A stretch of 15,881 nt of DNA from an uncultured Prevotella sp. (lineage in GTDB: Bacteria > Bacteroidota > Bacteroidia > Bacteroidales > Bacteroidaceae), in the NCBI GenBank assembly GCA_934281565.1, contig CAKQXI010000043.1:1-15881 (forward strand). The letters are read 5' to 3'. Made by a program: the position numbers and the translations under genes. This document shows positions 6,647-14,339 of the stretch, one piece after another. Below the pieces are notes generated by a model. That model ran no database searches. It saw only the letters and a program-made list of their open reading frames with translations, and was not told where the DNA came from. Position 1 is the first letter of the stretch, and each line of letters begins with the position of its first letter.

Positions 6647-7558
6647 ATGAAACTGATAGCAGATAGTGGAAGTACCAAGACAGATTGGTCCTTGATAGAT
6701 AGCCAAGGGCAGGTAAGGTGTGCTCGTAAGACACAAGGTGTCAATCCTTTTCATGAGACGGACTCAGGTATCCTTCACATCCTTCAAGAAGAATTGAAGT
6801 TGCCAGAACAACCAACTGAAGTTTATTTTTATGGGAGTGGTATAACGGAAGCAATGAAGCCGAAGATGAACGCTTTGTTGAGCGAGGCTTTCCCAAAGGC
6901 AAGTGTGGATGCTCAGAGTGACTTGTTAGGAGCAGCTCGTGCCTTGTTTGGCAATAAGTCTGGTATAGCTTGCATCTTGGGTACGGGTGCCAACAGTTGT
7001 TTGTATGATGGAGAAAAGATAGTGATGAACACACCACCGTTGGGGTATATCCTTGGCGATGAGGGAAGCGGTGCCGTATTGGGCAAGCTGTTCCTAAATG
7101 GTATCTTTAAAGGTACTTTGTCCGAAAGGTTGAAGGCAAAGTTTCTTGCTTGGTCTGGTTTAACGTATGCTGATGTCATCAATAAAGTATATCGCCAGCC
7201 ATTGGCTAATCGTTTCTTGGCATCCATTGCTCCTTTCTTGTCGCAGCAGATTGCCGAGGGGGAGAAACGAGAGGAAGGAACGGATGAAATGGAAGACGCA
7301 ATGGCTATTTATCGGATGATATTGGAAAGTTTCAATCAGTTCTACCAAAAAAATATAGTTCCTTATCTTCAATATCTTGAAGAAAAGTCAGGGGTAGGTA
7401 CCTATGAGAAGCTACCTATCGGCTTTGTGGGGAGCATCGCCTATCATTTTCGTGATGCCTTGGACAATATTTTTGTGGATGAACATTCTTGTGGGCAAGT
7501 AAAGATCATGCAAGCACCGATGCCTGGATTGGTACGTTATCATGTGGAAAAGTATTAG
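6647..7558 (+). CDS. BadF/BadG/N-acetylglucosamine-kinase-like ATPase (sugar kinase)
   Basis: A 303-residue protein of the ASKHA fold. The phosphate-1 loop is ADSGSTKTDW (residues 5-14), the phosphate-2 loop CILGTGANS (109-117), with GYILGDEGSGA (133-143) next to it, and a C-terminal adenosine-type motif IGFVGSIAYHF (258-268). D91 in SDLLGA is a candidate catalytic base. Members phosphorylate N-acetylglucosamine, glucosamine or related sugars, or act as activating ATPases for radical enzymes. The length and GDEGSGA motif favour the sugar-kinase branch, and no dehydratase partner is nearby. It has no signal peptide and should be cytoplasmic. It precedes the mannanase genes on the same strand but has its own promoter-like element and an 86-nt gap before GH5, so a link to mannan use (for example phosphorylating the glucose released by the GH130 enzyme) is only conjecture. 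Confidence 0.82.
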   Translation: MKLIADSGSTKTDWSLIDSQGQVRCARKTQGVNPFHETDSGILHILQEELKLPEQPTEVYFYGSGITEAMKPKMNALLSEAFPKASVDAQSDLLGAARALFGNKSGIACILGTGANSCLYDGEKIVMNTPPLGYILGDEGSGAVLGKLFLNGIFKGTLSERLKAKFLAWSGLTYADVINKVYRQPLANRFLASIAPFLSQQIAEGEKREEGTDEMEDAMAIYRMILESFNQFYQKNIVPYLQYLEEKSGVGTYEKLPIGFVGSIAYHFRDALDNIFVDEHSCGQVKIMQAPMPGLVRYHVEKY

Positions 7559-7599
7559 CATTTGATAAGAAAGTATTATGCTTTTTGAAATAAAATGCT

Positions 7600-7607
7600 T
7601 AATTTTG
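7600..7607 (+). promoter_or_regulatory. -7-like promoter element upstream of GH5
   Basis: TAATTTTG followed by TCGCCAC fits TAnnTTTG, 37 nt before the GH5 ATG. No TTTG is found 19-21 nt upstream (the position reads TATG), so the promoter may be weak or activator-dependent. Confidence 0.45.
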
Positions 7608-7644
7608 TCGCCACAAATATTTATAAATCTAAAAACAAAGTTTA

Positions 7645-8928
7645 ATGAAGAAAATTTTAATAACCTTTTTGATGGCTTTGACAGCATTTAATCTTTCAGC
7701 TAAGTCTGATTTTGTACAGGTGAAAGACGGACATTTTGTTCGTGATGATAAACCATATTACTATGTTGGTACCAACTTCTGGTATGGTGCTATTCTCGGT
7801 TCAGAAGGACAGGGTGGCAATCGTGAGCGTCTATGCAAGGAACTTGATCACATGAAGGCTATGGGCATAGACAACCTGCGCATCCTCGTAGGTTCGGATG
7901 GTCGTGATGATATTTCTTGCAAAGTTCGTCCAATTCTCCAGAAAGCACCTGGCGTATATAATGATACTATCCTTGCAGGTCTTGACTATCTTTTGATGGA
8001 GATGGGCAAGCGGAAGATGGTGGCTGTGCTCTATCTCAATAATGCTTGGGAATGGAGTGGCGGTTATAGCTATTATCTGGAGCAGGTAGGTGCAGGCAAG
8101 GCTGTGCTTCCTAATGAGGATGGCTATCCTGCATACGTTAAATATGCTTCTCAGTTTGCTACCAATACCAAGGCGCAAGAGTTGTTCTACGACTATGTGA
8201 AGTTTATCCTCACCAGAACCAACAGATATACAAAGAAGAAATACAAGGACGACCCTGCCATCATGTCTTGGCAGATAGGCAATGAGCCTCGCTCGTTCAG
8301 CAAGGAGGGGCTTCCTGCTTTCGAGGGATGGCTTCTCAAGGCTGCTAAGTTGATGCGTTCTCTAGACAATAATCATTTGATTAGTCTTGGCAGTGAGGGC
8401 AAGGTTGGCTTTGAAATGGATATTAAATGGTTTGAACGTGTTTGCTCAGACAAGAACATAGATTATCTGAATGTTCATCTTTGGCCTTACAACTGGGGAT
8501 GGGCAAAGAAAGAAAGTTTGTTCGAGGATTTAGGCGTTGCTTGCAAGAATACCAAGGAGTATATAGATGAGCATCTTGATGTTTGCGCCCGTCTCAAAAA
8601 GCCATTGGTAATGGAGGAGTTTGGTTATCCACGTGATGGCTTCAAGTTCTCCAAGGCAACATCTACCAAGGCTCGTGACGGTTACTATAAGTATGTGTTC
8701 AGTCTTGTAGCCGACAATGCCGAGTCTGGTGGCTATTTCGCCGGTTGTAATTTCTGGGCATGGGGTGGTTTTGCTAATCCTCAACATGAGCAGTGGCAGG
8801 ATGGTGATGACTATACTGGCGATCCTGCTCAAGAGGCACAGGGATTGAATTCTGTGTTCAGCTCAGATGAGTCTACTCTAAGTGTAGTCAAAGAACAAGT
8901 AGATAGGATGAACCATATAGGAAAGTAA
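7645..8928 (+). CDS. Exported endo-beta-1,4-mannanase, GH5 (subfamily 7 type)
   Basis: A 427-residue glycoside hydrolase. It begins with a signal peptide (MKKILITFLMALTAF, NLSA before Lys20) without a lipobox Cys, so it is predicted to be periplasmic or secreted. The single catalytic domain covers nearly the whole mature protein: GTNFWYGAILG (residues 42-52), acid/base Glu E214 in SWQIGNEPRS, NVHLWPYNWGW (276-286) and nucleophile Glu in VMEEFGYPRD (E325 by the GH5 EFG rule). These segments are those of GH5_7 mannanases, which hydrolyse internal beta-1,4-mannosyl bonds in mannan, glucomannan and galactomannan with retention. No carbohydrate-binding module is seen. It lies upstream of the CE7-GH26-GH130-symporter-epimerase block but is separated from it by 180 nt and a second promoter, so it may be an independently expressed member. 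Subfamily assignment is from motif memory. Confidence 0.9.
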   Translation: MKKILITFLMALTAFNLSAKSDFVQVKDGHFVRDDKPYYYVGTNFWYGAILGSEGQGGNRERLCKELDHMKAMGIDNLRILVGSDGRDDISCKVRPILQKAPGVYNDTILAGLDYLLMEMGKRKMVAVLYLNNAWEWSGGYSYYLEQVGAGKAVLPNEDGYPAYVKYASQFATNTKAQELFYDYVKFILTRTNRYTKKKYKDDPAIMSWQIGNEPRSFSKEGLPAFEGWLLKAAKLMRSLDNNHLISLGSEGKVGFEMDIKWFERVCSDKNIDYLNVHLWPYNWGWAKKESLFEDLGVACKNTKEYIDEHLDVCARLKKPLVMEEFGYPRDGFKFSKATSTKARDGYYKYVFSLVADNAESGGYFAGCNFWAWGGFANPQHEQWQDGDDYTGDPAQEAQGLNSVFSSDESTLSVVKEQVDRMNHIGK

Positions 8929-8934
8929 TTTCCT
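8919..8934 (+). terminator. Small hairpin at the GH5 stop codon, possible weak terminator
   Basis: AGGAAA (8919-8924) and TTTCCT (8929-8934) pair around a 4-nt loop that contains the TAA stop, followed by TTTATG. The stem is only 6 bp, so termination would be partial at best. Confidence 0.3.
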
Positions 8935-8969
8935 TTTATGTATAATAAAGGTATATTGCTACTTAAAAC

Positions 8970-9014
8970 TGCTCATTAATAATAGGATTGAAATGATAGT
9001 ATTATTAATGAGCA
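8970..9014. repeat. 15-bp inverted repeat between GH5 and CE7 genes
   Basis: TGCTCATTAATAATA at 8970-8984 is repeated as its exact reverse complement at 9000-9014, with a 15-nt loop. The right arm is followed by AAAAAG, not a T-run, so it is not a classical terminator for the + strand. It ends just before the putative control boxes and -7 element at 9023-9054, making an operator for a dimeric regulator or an mRNA 3'-end stabiliser for GH5 plausible. Confidence 0.75.
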
Positions 9015-9022
9015 AAAAAGTG

Positions 9023-9054
9023 TCGGTGGGTTTCGGTGATTTATTATAACTTTG
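9023..9054 (+). promoter_or_regulatory. Promoter region of the mannan operon with direct TCGGTG boxes
   Basis: TAACTTTG (9047-9054) followed by CA is a good Bacteroidetes -7 element. Where the -33 TTTG should be, the sequence instead has two TCGGTG boxes at 9023-9028 and 9033-9038, exactly 10 nt apart. A good -7 with no -33 and a one-turn direct repeat suggests activator-dependent transcription. The CE7 ATG is 54 nt downstream. Confidence 0.55.
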
Positions 9055-9108
9055 CACCCGAAAAGATATGTGAGCTTAATAATTAAAAACAACTGATACA
9101 ATTTTACG

Positions 9109-10419
9109 ATGAAAAGTTTTAGGTTAATAATTATAGTCCTTCTGATGAGTGTGCTAGGCTCTTTGAGCTCTAGTGCACAAATCAGGGGCAATAATATTGT
9201 CGTGACGGTTATCCCTGACCATCAAGATTGGAATTACACAATAGGGGAGAAAGCTAAATTTATTGTGAATGTTCGTAAGTCTGGCACTTTGCTGAACCAA
9301 GTGAAAGTAAGTTATGAGGCAGGTCCAGTGATGTATCCTGATGTAAAGAAGAACGCAATCCTCAAAGATGGTACGATGGCATGGACGGGAGAAATGAAAA
9401 CTCCAGGCTTCTATCGCCTTAAAGTTACCGCCCATGTGGATGGCAGGGACTATGAAGGACTTTGTACTGCTGCGTTCTCGCCAGAGCGAATTAAGCCTTT
9501 TGCACAAGAACCTAAGGATTTCGATGCTTTTTGGAAGAATACATTGGATGAGGCTCGCCAGAACGACCTAAATCCTACTAAGGTTCTCTTGCCAGAACGT
9601 TGTACAAAAGATAAAAACGTATTCGAGATTAGTTTTGTCAATAATCGCAGTGACTCCAGGATGTACGGCATTTTGAGCATACCTGTGAAAACAGGCAAGT
9701 ATCCTGCCTTGTTGCGTGTGCCTGGAGCTGGTGTTCGCCCTTATGGAGGTGATACCTATACCGCTCCGAGCAACTGTATCGTTCTTGAGATAGGTGTGCA
9801 TGGCATTCCTGTTACAATGCAACAAAAGGTATATGATAATTTGTTGAATGGTGCCTTGGATGGTTACTGGGATACAAATCTCGAAAATCGTGACAAGAAT
9901 GCTTACAAGCGTATTGTCACAGGTGCTGTTCGTGCAGTGGATTATATCTCCTCTCTCTCTGAATGGGATGGCAAGACCATAGGTGTTACAGGTGCTTCGC
10001 AAGGTGGTTTCCTTTCTTTGGCAGTGGCTGCGCTTGACAAGCGTATCACGTTCTTGGCTGCCGTTCATGATGCCATGTGTGATTATGAGGCGGAGCTTCA
10101 TGGAGTGGCAGGTGGATGGCCTCATTATTTCTACCAAAATGGAAAAGCTACTACTGCAGGAAAACAGGATGTGGTGACACAGGCTCGATTGGAGGGCGCA
10201 CGTTATTATGATGGTGTCAATTTTGCCAAACGTATCACAGTACCGGGATGGTATAGCTTTGGATACAACGATGAAGTTGTGCCCCCGACATCAGCGTATG
10301 GTCTTTATAATACGATCAAGGCACCAAAGACATTGAGCATCTATCAGATGACGGGTCATTATTGGTATCAAGAGCAGTGGGACGAGTGGCAACACTTCCT
10401 TGTGGAACATTTGAAGTAA
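9109..10419 (+). CDS. Exported acetyl esterase, CE7 (AXE1)-like, with N-terminal beta-rich domain
   Basis: A 436-residue protein with a signal peptide (MKSFRLIIIVLLM..., SSSA before Gln24) and no lipobox. Residues about 28-125 look like a beta-sandwich/Ig-like accessory domain. Residues about 135-436 form an alpha/beta hydrolase of the acetyl xylan esterase type. Likely catalytic residues are S297 in GASQGG, D388 in GYNDEVVPP and H417 in MTGHYW. Classical CE7 enzymes have RGQ, GxSQG and HE motifs; here the RGQ position appears replaced by the VHGIPV region (230-235) and His is followed by Tyr rather than Glu, so this is a divergent branch. The role inferred from context is removal of acetyl groups from acetylated (gluco)mannan so that the mannanases can act. 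GH26 follows after 29 nt, so both are probably cotranscribed. Xylan or cephalosporin-type esters cannot be excluded as substrates. Confidence 0.82.
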   Translation: MKSFRLIIIVLLMSVLGSLSSSAQIRGNNIVVTVIPDHQDWNYTIGEKAKFIVNVRKSGTLLNQVKVSYEAGPVMYPDVKKNAILKDGTMAWTGEMKTPGFYRLKVTAHVDGRDYEGLCTAAFSPERIKPFAQEPKDFDAFWKNTLDEARQNDLNPTKVLLPERCTKDKNVFEISFVNNRSDSRMYGILSIPVKTGKYPALLRVPGAGVRPYGGDTYTAPSNCIVLEIGVHGIPVTMQQKVYDNLLNGALDGYWDTNLENRDKNAYKRIVTGAVRAVDYISSLSEWDGKTIGVTGASQGGFLSLAVAALDKRITFLAAVHDAMCDYEAELHGVAGGWPHYFYQNGKATTAGKQDVVTQARLEGARYYDGVNFAKRITVPGWYSFGYNDEVVPPTSAYGLYNTIKAPKTLSIYQMTGHYWYQEQWDEWQHFLVEHLK

Positions 10420-10448
10420 ACCTTAACTAATAATAAATTTAAAGCTAT

Positions 10449-11603
10449 ATGATAATTAAGAGATTATTTGTGAGTGCTTTTTGCATATTAGCCATGCAGG
10501 GAGCCATGGCACAGAATGTCGATGGCACTACTGGTGCTACTTCTTGTGCGGAAAATCAGACAAAGTCTTGTTGTGCAAAGAAGCAGATGACTCCTGCAAA
10601 GCAGTTGATAGCTCGCTTAAGGAAATTACAGCAAGAAGGTATTATGGTGGGTCATCAAGACGACCCTGTATATGGTACGACATGGAAATGGGACGAGGGT
10701 AAGAGCGATGTGCTCTTGACCACAGGTGATTATCCTGCCATCATGGGCTTCGATCTTGGTAAGATAGAGCTTGATAGCAAGGAAAATATCGATGGTGTGC
10801 CTTTCGACCGTATGAGAAAAGAAATTGTAGCCCAGTATGAGCGTGGAGGCATCGTTACCTTGAGTTGGCATCCTTGGAATCCGGTCAATGGAGAGAACGC
10901 TTGGAACTTTGAGGGCGAGGCTGTGAAGAAAATCCTTACGGATAATAAGATAGAAAAGAAATTCGATGGATGGCTCAACAAGGTTTCCGACTTTATTAAA
11001 TCACTAAAGACAGCAGACGGCAAGACTGTACCTGTTATCTTCCGCCCTTGGCATGAGATGAACGGTAATTGGTTCTGGTGGTGCGCTAATGTTTGTACAC
11101 CTGCAGAGTATAACTTGCTTTACACAAAGACCTATCACATGCTTACTAATGCGGGATGCAACAACATTGTCTGGGCTTGGTCTCCAAACCTTGGCAGCGA
11201 GAAGACACTTGACCGTTTCTTGGAGCGTTATCCGGGTGATTCTTTTGTTGACCTCATAGGAATTGACTTCTATGAGTTTGACAACAATGATGTCACTTAT
11301 AAGACTAAGCTGAAAGAAACACTTGATTTATTGGTAGAGGCCTCCAAGAAGACAGGCAAGATTGCAGCGTTGACCGAGACTGGTTGCCGTGGTATCGCCA
11401 AGAAAACAAACTGGTTTACCAAGGTGCTCTATCCTGTATTGAAGCAGTATAATTTGAGTTATGTGCTTTTCTGGCGCAATGCCTGGGATAAGCCAGAGGA
11501 AGCATACTTGCCGGGTGTTGGTGATATTTCTGTTCAGGATTTCAATAAGTTTAAGAAACAGAAGCGTGTCCTGTTCGTGAAAGATATTCAGAAAATCAAG
11601 TAA
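10449..11603 (+). CDS. Exported beta-mannanase, GH26 (ManA-like)
   Basis: A 384-residue protein with a signal peptide (MIIKRLFVSAFCILAM, QGAMA before Gln22); Cys12 is not in a lipobox, so a soluble periplasmic form is expected. The GH26 catalytic domain runs from about residue 46 to the end: VGHQDDP (67-73), TLSWHPWNP (137-145), FRPWHEMNGNWFWW with acid/base E203, and ALTETG with nucleophile E310. These are the two conserved Glu of retaining GH26 mannanases. B. fragilis ManA, found in an equivalent cluster, is reported to release mannobiose, which is the substrate the downstream genes need. The mature N-terminus has an odd Cys group (C33, C41, C42) before the domain. GH130 starts 20 nt downstream, so the two are almost certainly cotranscribed. 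Whether this enzyme is endo- or exo-acting cannot be told from sequence alone. Confidence 0.92.
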   Translation: MIIKRLFVSAFCILAMQGAMAQNVDGTTGATSCAENQTKSCCAKKQMTPAKQLIARLRKLQQEGIMVGHQDDPVYGTTWKWDEGKSDVLLTTGDYPAIMGFDLGKIELDSKENIDGVPFDRMRKEIVAQYERGGIVTLSWHPWNPVNGENAWNFEGEAVKKILTDNKIEKKFDGWLNKVSDFIKSLKTADGKTVPVIFRPWHEMNGNWFWWCANVCTPAEYNLLYTKTYHMLTNAGCNNIVWAWSPNLGSEKTLDRFLERYPGDSFVDLIGIDFYEFDNNDVTYKTKLKETLDLLVEASKKTGKIAALTETGCRGIAKKTNWFTKVLYPVLKQYNLSYVLFWRNAWDKPEEAYLPGVGDISVQDFNKFKKQKRVLFVKDIQKIK

Positions 11604-11623
11604 AAATAACATAAATAAAGACT

Positions 11624-12796
11624 ATGACAACATTTCAAGACAAAGTAAAGGCTTTGCGTGCTCATCACGAGGAATTGTTGAGCCGCAAGAATGAGCCTGT
11701 AGAGTGGGGTAATGGTATCTATGATCGTTACAAATATCCTATCTTGACTGCAGAACATACCCCATTAGAGTGGCGTTATGATTTCGATGAGAAAAGCAAT
11801 CCATACTTGATGCAGCGCATCATGATGAACGCTACCCTCAATTCTGGTGCCATTAAATGGAATGGTAAATATCTCTTGGTTGTTCGTGTAGAGGGTGCTG
11901 ACCGCAAGAGTTTCTTTGCTGTGGCTGAAAGCCCTAATGGTGTAGATAACTTCCGTTTCTGGGATGAACCTATCACCATGCCAGAGGATGTCATTCCTGC
12001 TACCAATATCTATGATATGCGCCTTACTGCTCATGAGGATGGTTATATCTATGGTGTTTTCTGTGCAGAGCGTCACGACGATAGCCAACCGGGTGATTTG
12101 AGCGCAGCTACTGCTACTGCAGGTATAGCACGTACCAAAGACCTCGTCAATTGGGAACGTCTTCCAGACTTGAAGTCCAAGAGTCAGCAGCGTAATGTTG
12201 TATTACACCCAGAGTTCGTCGATGGCAAGTATGCTTTCTATACCCGTCCACAGGATGGCTTCATTGATGCAGGTTCTGGTGGTGGCATAGGTTGGGCTTT
12301 GGTTGACGACATAACCCATGCAGAGGTTAAAGAGGAGAAGATTATCAATGCCCGTCATTACCATACCATTCAGGAGGTAAAGAATGGTGAGGGACCTCAT
12401 CCAATCAAGACTCCCAAGGGATGGTTGCACTTGGCTCATGGCGTACGTGGTTGTGCCAGCGGTCTTCGTTATGTGCTCTATATGTATATGACAGCCCTTG
12501 ATGATCCTACGCGTGTGATAGCTCAACCTGGTGGTTATCTTCTTGTACCGCAAGGTGAAGAATACATTGGTGATGTGATGAATGTTACTTTCGCCAATGG
12601 TTGGATAGCCGACGAGGATGGCAAGGTGTTTATCTATTATGCTTCTTCTGATACTCGTATGCACGTAGCGACCTCCACGATAGACAAGTTGGTTGATTAC
12701 TGCATGAATACGCCAGAGGATGGTTATCGTACAGCCCTCAGTGTAGAGACCATCAAGAAGTTGGTAGCAAAGAATAAGTCTACATTAAATAAATAG
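11624..12796 (+). CDS. 4-O-beta-D-mannosyl-D-glucose phosphorylase (GH130 subfamily 1 type)
   Basis: A 390-residue cytoplasmic enzyme with no signal peptide. It reversibly phosphorolyses beta-1,4-mannosyl-glucose to mannose 1-phosphate and glucose. The five-bladed beta-propeller family is recognised by NPYLMQRIMMNATLNSGA (59-76), RVEGADRKSFFAV (88-100), NIYDMRLTAHEDG (128-140), LHPEF, ARHYHTIQ and GLRYVLYMY. D131 in IYDMR is at the position of the general acid of B. fragilis Mgp. Length and motifs match that enzyme, and the neighbouring epimerase supplies its substrate, which favours mannosylglucose phosphorylase over the mannooligosaccharide phosphorylases of other GH130 subfamilies. It follows GH26 by 20 nt; a strong hairpin lies in the 129 nt before the symporter, so downstream genes may be expressed at a different level. 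Confidence 0.93.
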   Translation: MTTFQDKVKALRAHHEELLSRKNEPVEWGNGIYDRYKYPILTAEHTPLEWRYDFDEKSNPYLMQRIMMNATLNSGAIKWNGKYLLVVRVEGADRKSFFAVAESPNGVDNFRFWDEPITMPEDVIPATNIYDMRLTAHEDGYIYGVFCAERHDDSQPGDLSAATATAGIARTKDLVNWERLPDLKSKSQQRNVVLHPEFVDGKYAFYTRPQDGFIDAGSGGGIGWALVDDITHAEVKEEKIINARHYHTIQEVKNGEGPHPIKTPKGWLHLAHGVRGCASGLRYVLYMYMTALDDPTRVIAQPGGYLLVPQGEEYIGDVMNVTFANGWIADEDGKVFIYYASSDTRMHVATSTIDKLVDYCMNTPEDGYRTALSVETIKKLVAKNKSTLNK

Positions 12797-12822
12797 TTAA
12801 GGAAAAAGATGATTTTCGGGAT

Positions 12823-12873
12823 ACCTTCTCTCTGCCTGTCATAGGGTGGGGAGAGGGTTCTTTTACTTTTACC
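12823..12873 (+). terminator. Intercistronic hairpin with T-rich tail (attenuator or partial terminator)
   Basis: ACCTTCTCTCTGCC (12823-12836) pairs over all 14 positions with 12845-12858 (four G:T wobbles), leaving an 8-nt loop. TTCTTTTACTTTT follows directly. This is the plan of an intrinsic terminator, placed between the GH130 stop at 12796 and the symporter start. Because the symporter and epimerase have no strong promoter of their own, partial read-through or an mRNA processing/stabilising role is likely. Confidence 0.6.
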
Positions 12874-12925
12874 CTTTGGGCAAGAGAGTTAATCGTTGAA
12901 TAATAATCAAACATTACATAACATA

Positions 12926-14320
12926 ATGGCTAGTTTAAAAGAAAAAATCGGATATGGCTTCGGTGATATGTCCAGCAGTATGTTCTGGAAGATATTCTCA
13001 TATTACCTGCCATTCTTCTATTCCAATATATTCGGGCTGTCATTGGTGGACGCAGGTATCTTGATGTTGATAACCCGTGTCTGGGATGCCGTAAGTGACC
13101 CGATGATGGGTATTATCTCCGACCGTACGCATACTCGTTGGGGTAAGTATCGTCCTTATTTGCTTTGGGTAGCACCGTTTTTCTCCATTGCAGGTATTCT
13201 TTTGTTCACGACCCCAGATTGGGAGTATGGAGCAAAACTGGTTTGGGCTTATGTCACTTATATCTTGATGATGACTGTTTATACGGCTATCAATGTGCCA
13301 TACGGTGCCATGTTAGGCGTAATGACCGACGATAGCAACGAGAAGACGGTCTTCTCCAGTTTCCGTATGTTCTTTGCCTATGGTGGTTCATTTATTTCCC
13401 TATTCTTGTGGGAACCATTGACCAATCTATTTGGCGGTTATAGCACAGCTAAAGGTTGGTTCTGGGCAATGGTAGCGATAGCAGTGGCTTGCTTTGTGCT
13501 TTTCTTGCTTTGCTTCTCTTTGACCAAGGAACATCTAAAGACTGTTTCCACCGTGTCAGTAGGTAGTGATATATCTTCTTTGTTGCAGAACAAACCTTGG
13601 TGGCTATTGATAGGTGCGGCGCTTTGTTTCAATTTGTTCAATACCGTGCGTGGTTCTACGGTAGCATACTATTTTGCGGATATTGTGCCTGGCGATGCTT
13701 CCTTGATGTTCTTTGCCACTCAAATCGCTTTTTATGGCGGTTTGTTCTTGGGAGTAGGTGAGGTAAGCAATATGCTGGGTGTTTCCATCACCGTGCCTAT
13801 TGCCAATAAGTTGGGCAAGAAGACAACTTTTATCTTGGTCGATTTGGCACTTATCGTGTTCAGCATAGGCTTTTTCTTCATCCCTTGTAATGGCGTAGGT
13901 TATTGGTTGATGCTGGTCTTCCAAGTTATCATCTCAATATTGACAGGTATCATGTCGCCGTTGGTATGGAGTATGTATGCTGATGTAAGTGATTTCGCCG
14001 AACTGAAGTTCAAGACAGCTTCTACGGGGCTTATCTTCTCATCCAGTTCCATGGCGCAGAAGTTTGGAGGAGCCATCGGTGGCTCTGCGGTAGTATGGTT
14101 GTTGAGTGGAGTAGGTTATATCACAGACCCAGCTATCTTGGCAAAGGGTGCGGTGACTCAGCCAGACTCAGCTCTTTTCTGTTTGCGCCTCCTGATGAGT
14201 TTCATTCCTGCGGCAGTGGCGTTGCTCTCTATGGTTGTGGTATATTTCTATCCGTTGACCACGGAGAAAATCCATGAAATCAATGACGAGCTGAAGAAAG
14301 TTCGTAGTATAGAAAAATAA
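12926..14320 (+). CDS. GPH-family sugar:cation symporter, probable mannobiose importer (ManB-like)
   Basis: A 464-residue inner-membrane transporter with about 12 hydrophobic segments. The ATG at 12926 (MASLKEKIGYGFGD) is chosen because family members start about here. An upstream in-frame TTG at 12896 would add ten polar residues of no family resemblance. Glycoside-pentoside-hexuronide signatures are present: KIGYGFGDMSSSMFWK (residues 7-22), and WDAVSDPMMGIISDRT followed by RWGKYRPYLLW (53-81), which covers the conserved DP...G...DRT and RWGK-RPY motifs of MelB-like carriers. The substrate is inferred from position: it sits between mannosylglucose phosphorylase and the epimerase, as in the B. 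fragilis cluster where the equivalent carrier is assigned to mannobiose. The epimerase follows after 19 nt. Na+ or H+ coupling cannot be decided here. Confidence 0.9.
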   Translation: MASLKEKIGYGFGDMSSSMFWKIFSYYLPFFYSNIFGLSLVDAGILMLITRVWDAVSDPMMGIISDRTHTRWGKYRPYLLWVAPFFSIAGILLFTTPDWEYGAKLVWAYVTYILMMTVYTAINVPYGAMLGVMTDDSNEKTVFSSFRMFFAYGGSFISLFLWEPLTNLFGGYSTAKGWFWAMVAIAVACFVLFLLCFSLTKEHLKTVSTVSVGSDISSLLQNKPWWLLIGAALCFNLFNTVRGSTVAYYFADIVPGDASLMFFATQIAFYGGLFLGVGEVSNMLGVSITVPIANKLGKKTTFILVDLALIVFSIGFFFIPCNGVGYWLMLVFQVIISILTGIMSPLVWSMYADVSDFAELKFKTASTGLIFSSSSMAQKFGGAIGGSAVVWLLSGVGYITDPAILAKGAVTQPDSALFCLRLLMSFIPAAVALLSMVVVYFYPLTTEKIHEINDELKKVRSIEK

Positions 14321-14339
14321 AGATAGTAAGGTAAAAGAT

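Noticed and set aside
12896..12925. Upstream TTG start that would extend the symporter by ten residues
   Set aside because: The added MNNNQTLHNI is polar and unlike family N-termini; the ATG at 12926 begins the conserved KIGYGFGD region as expected.
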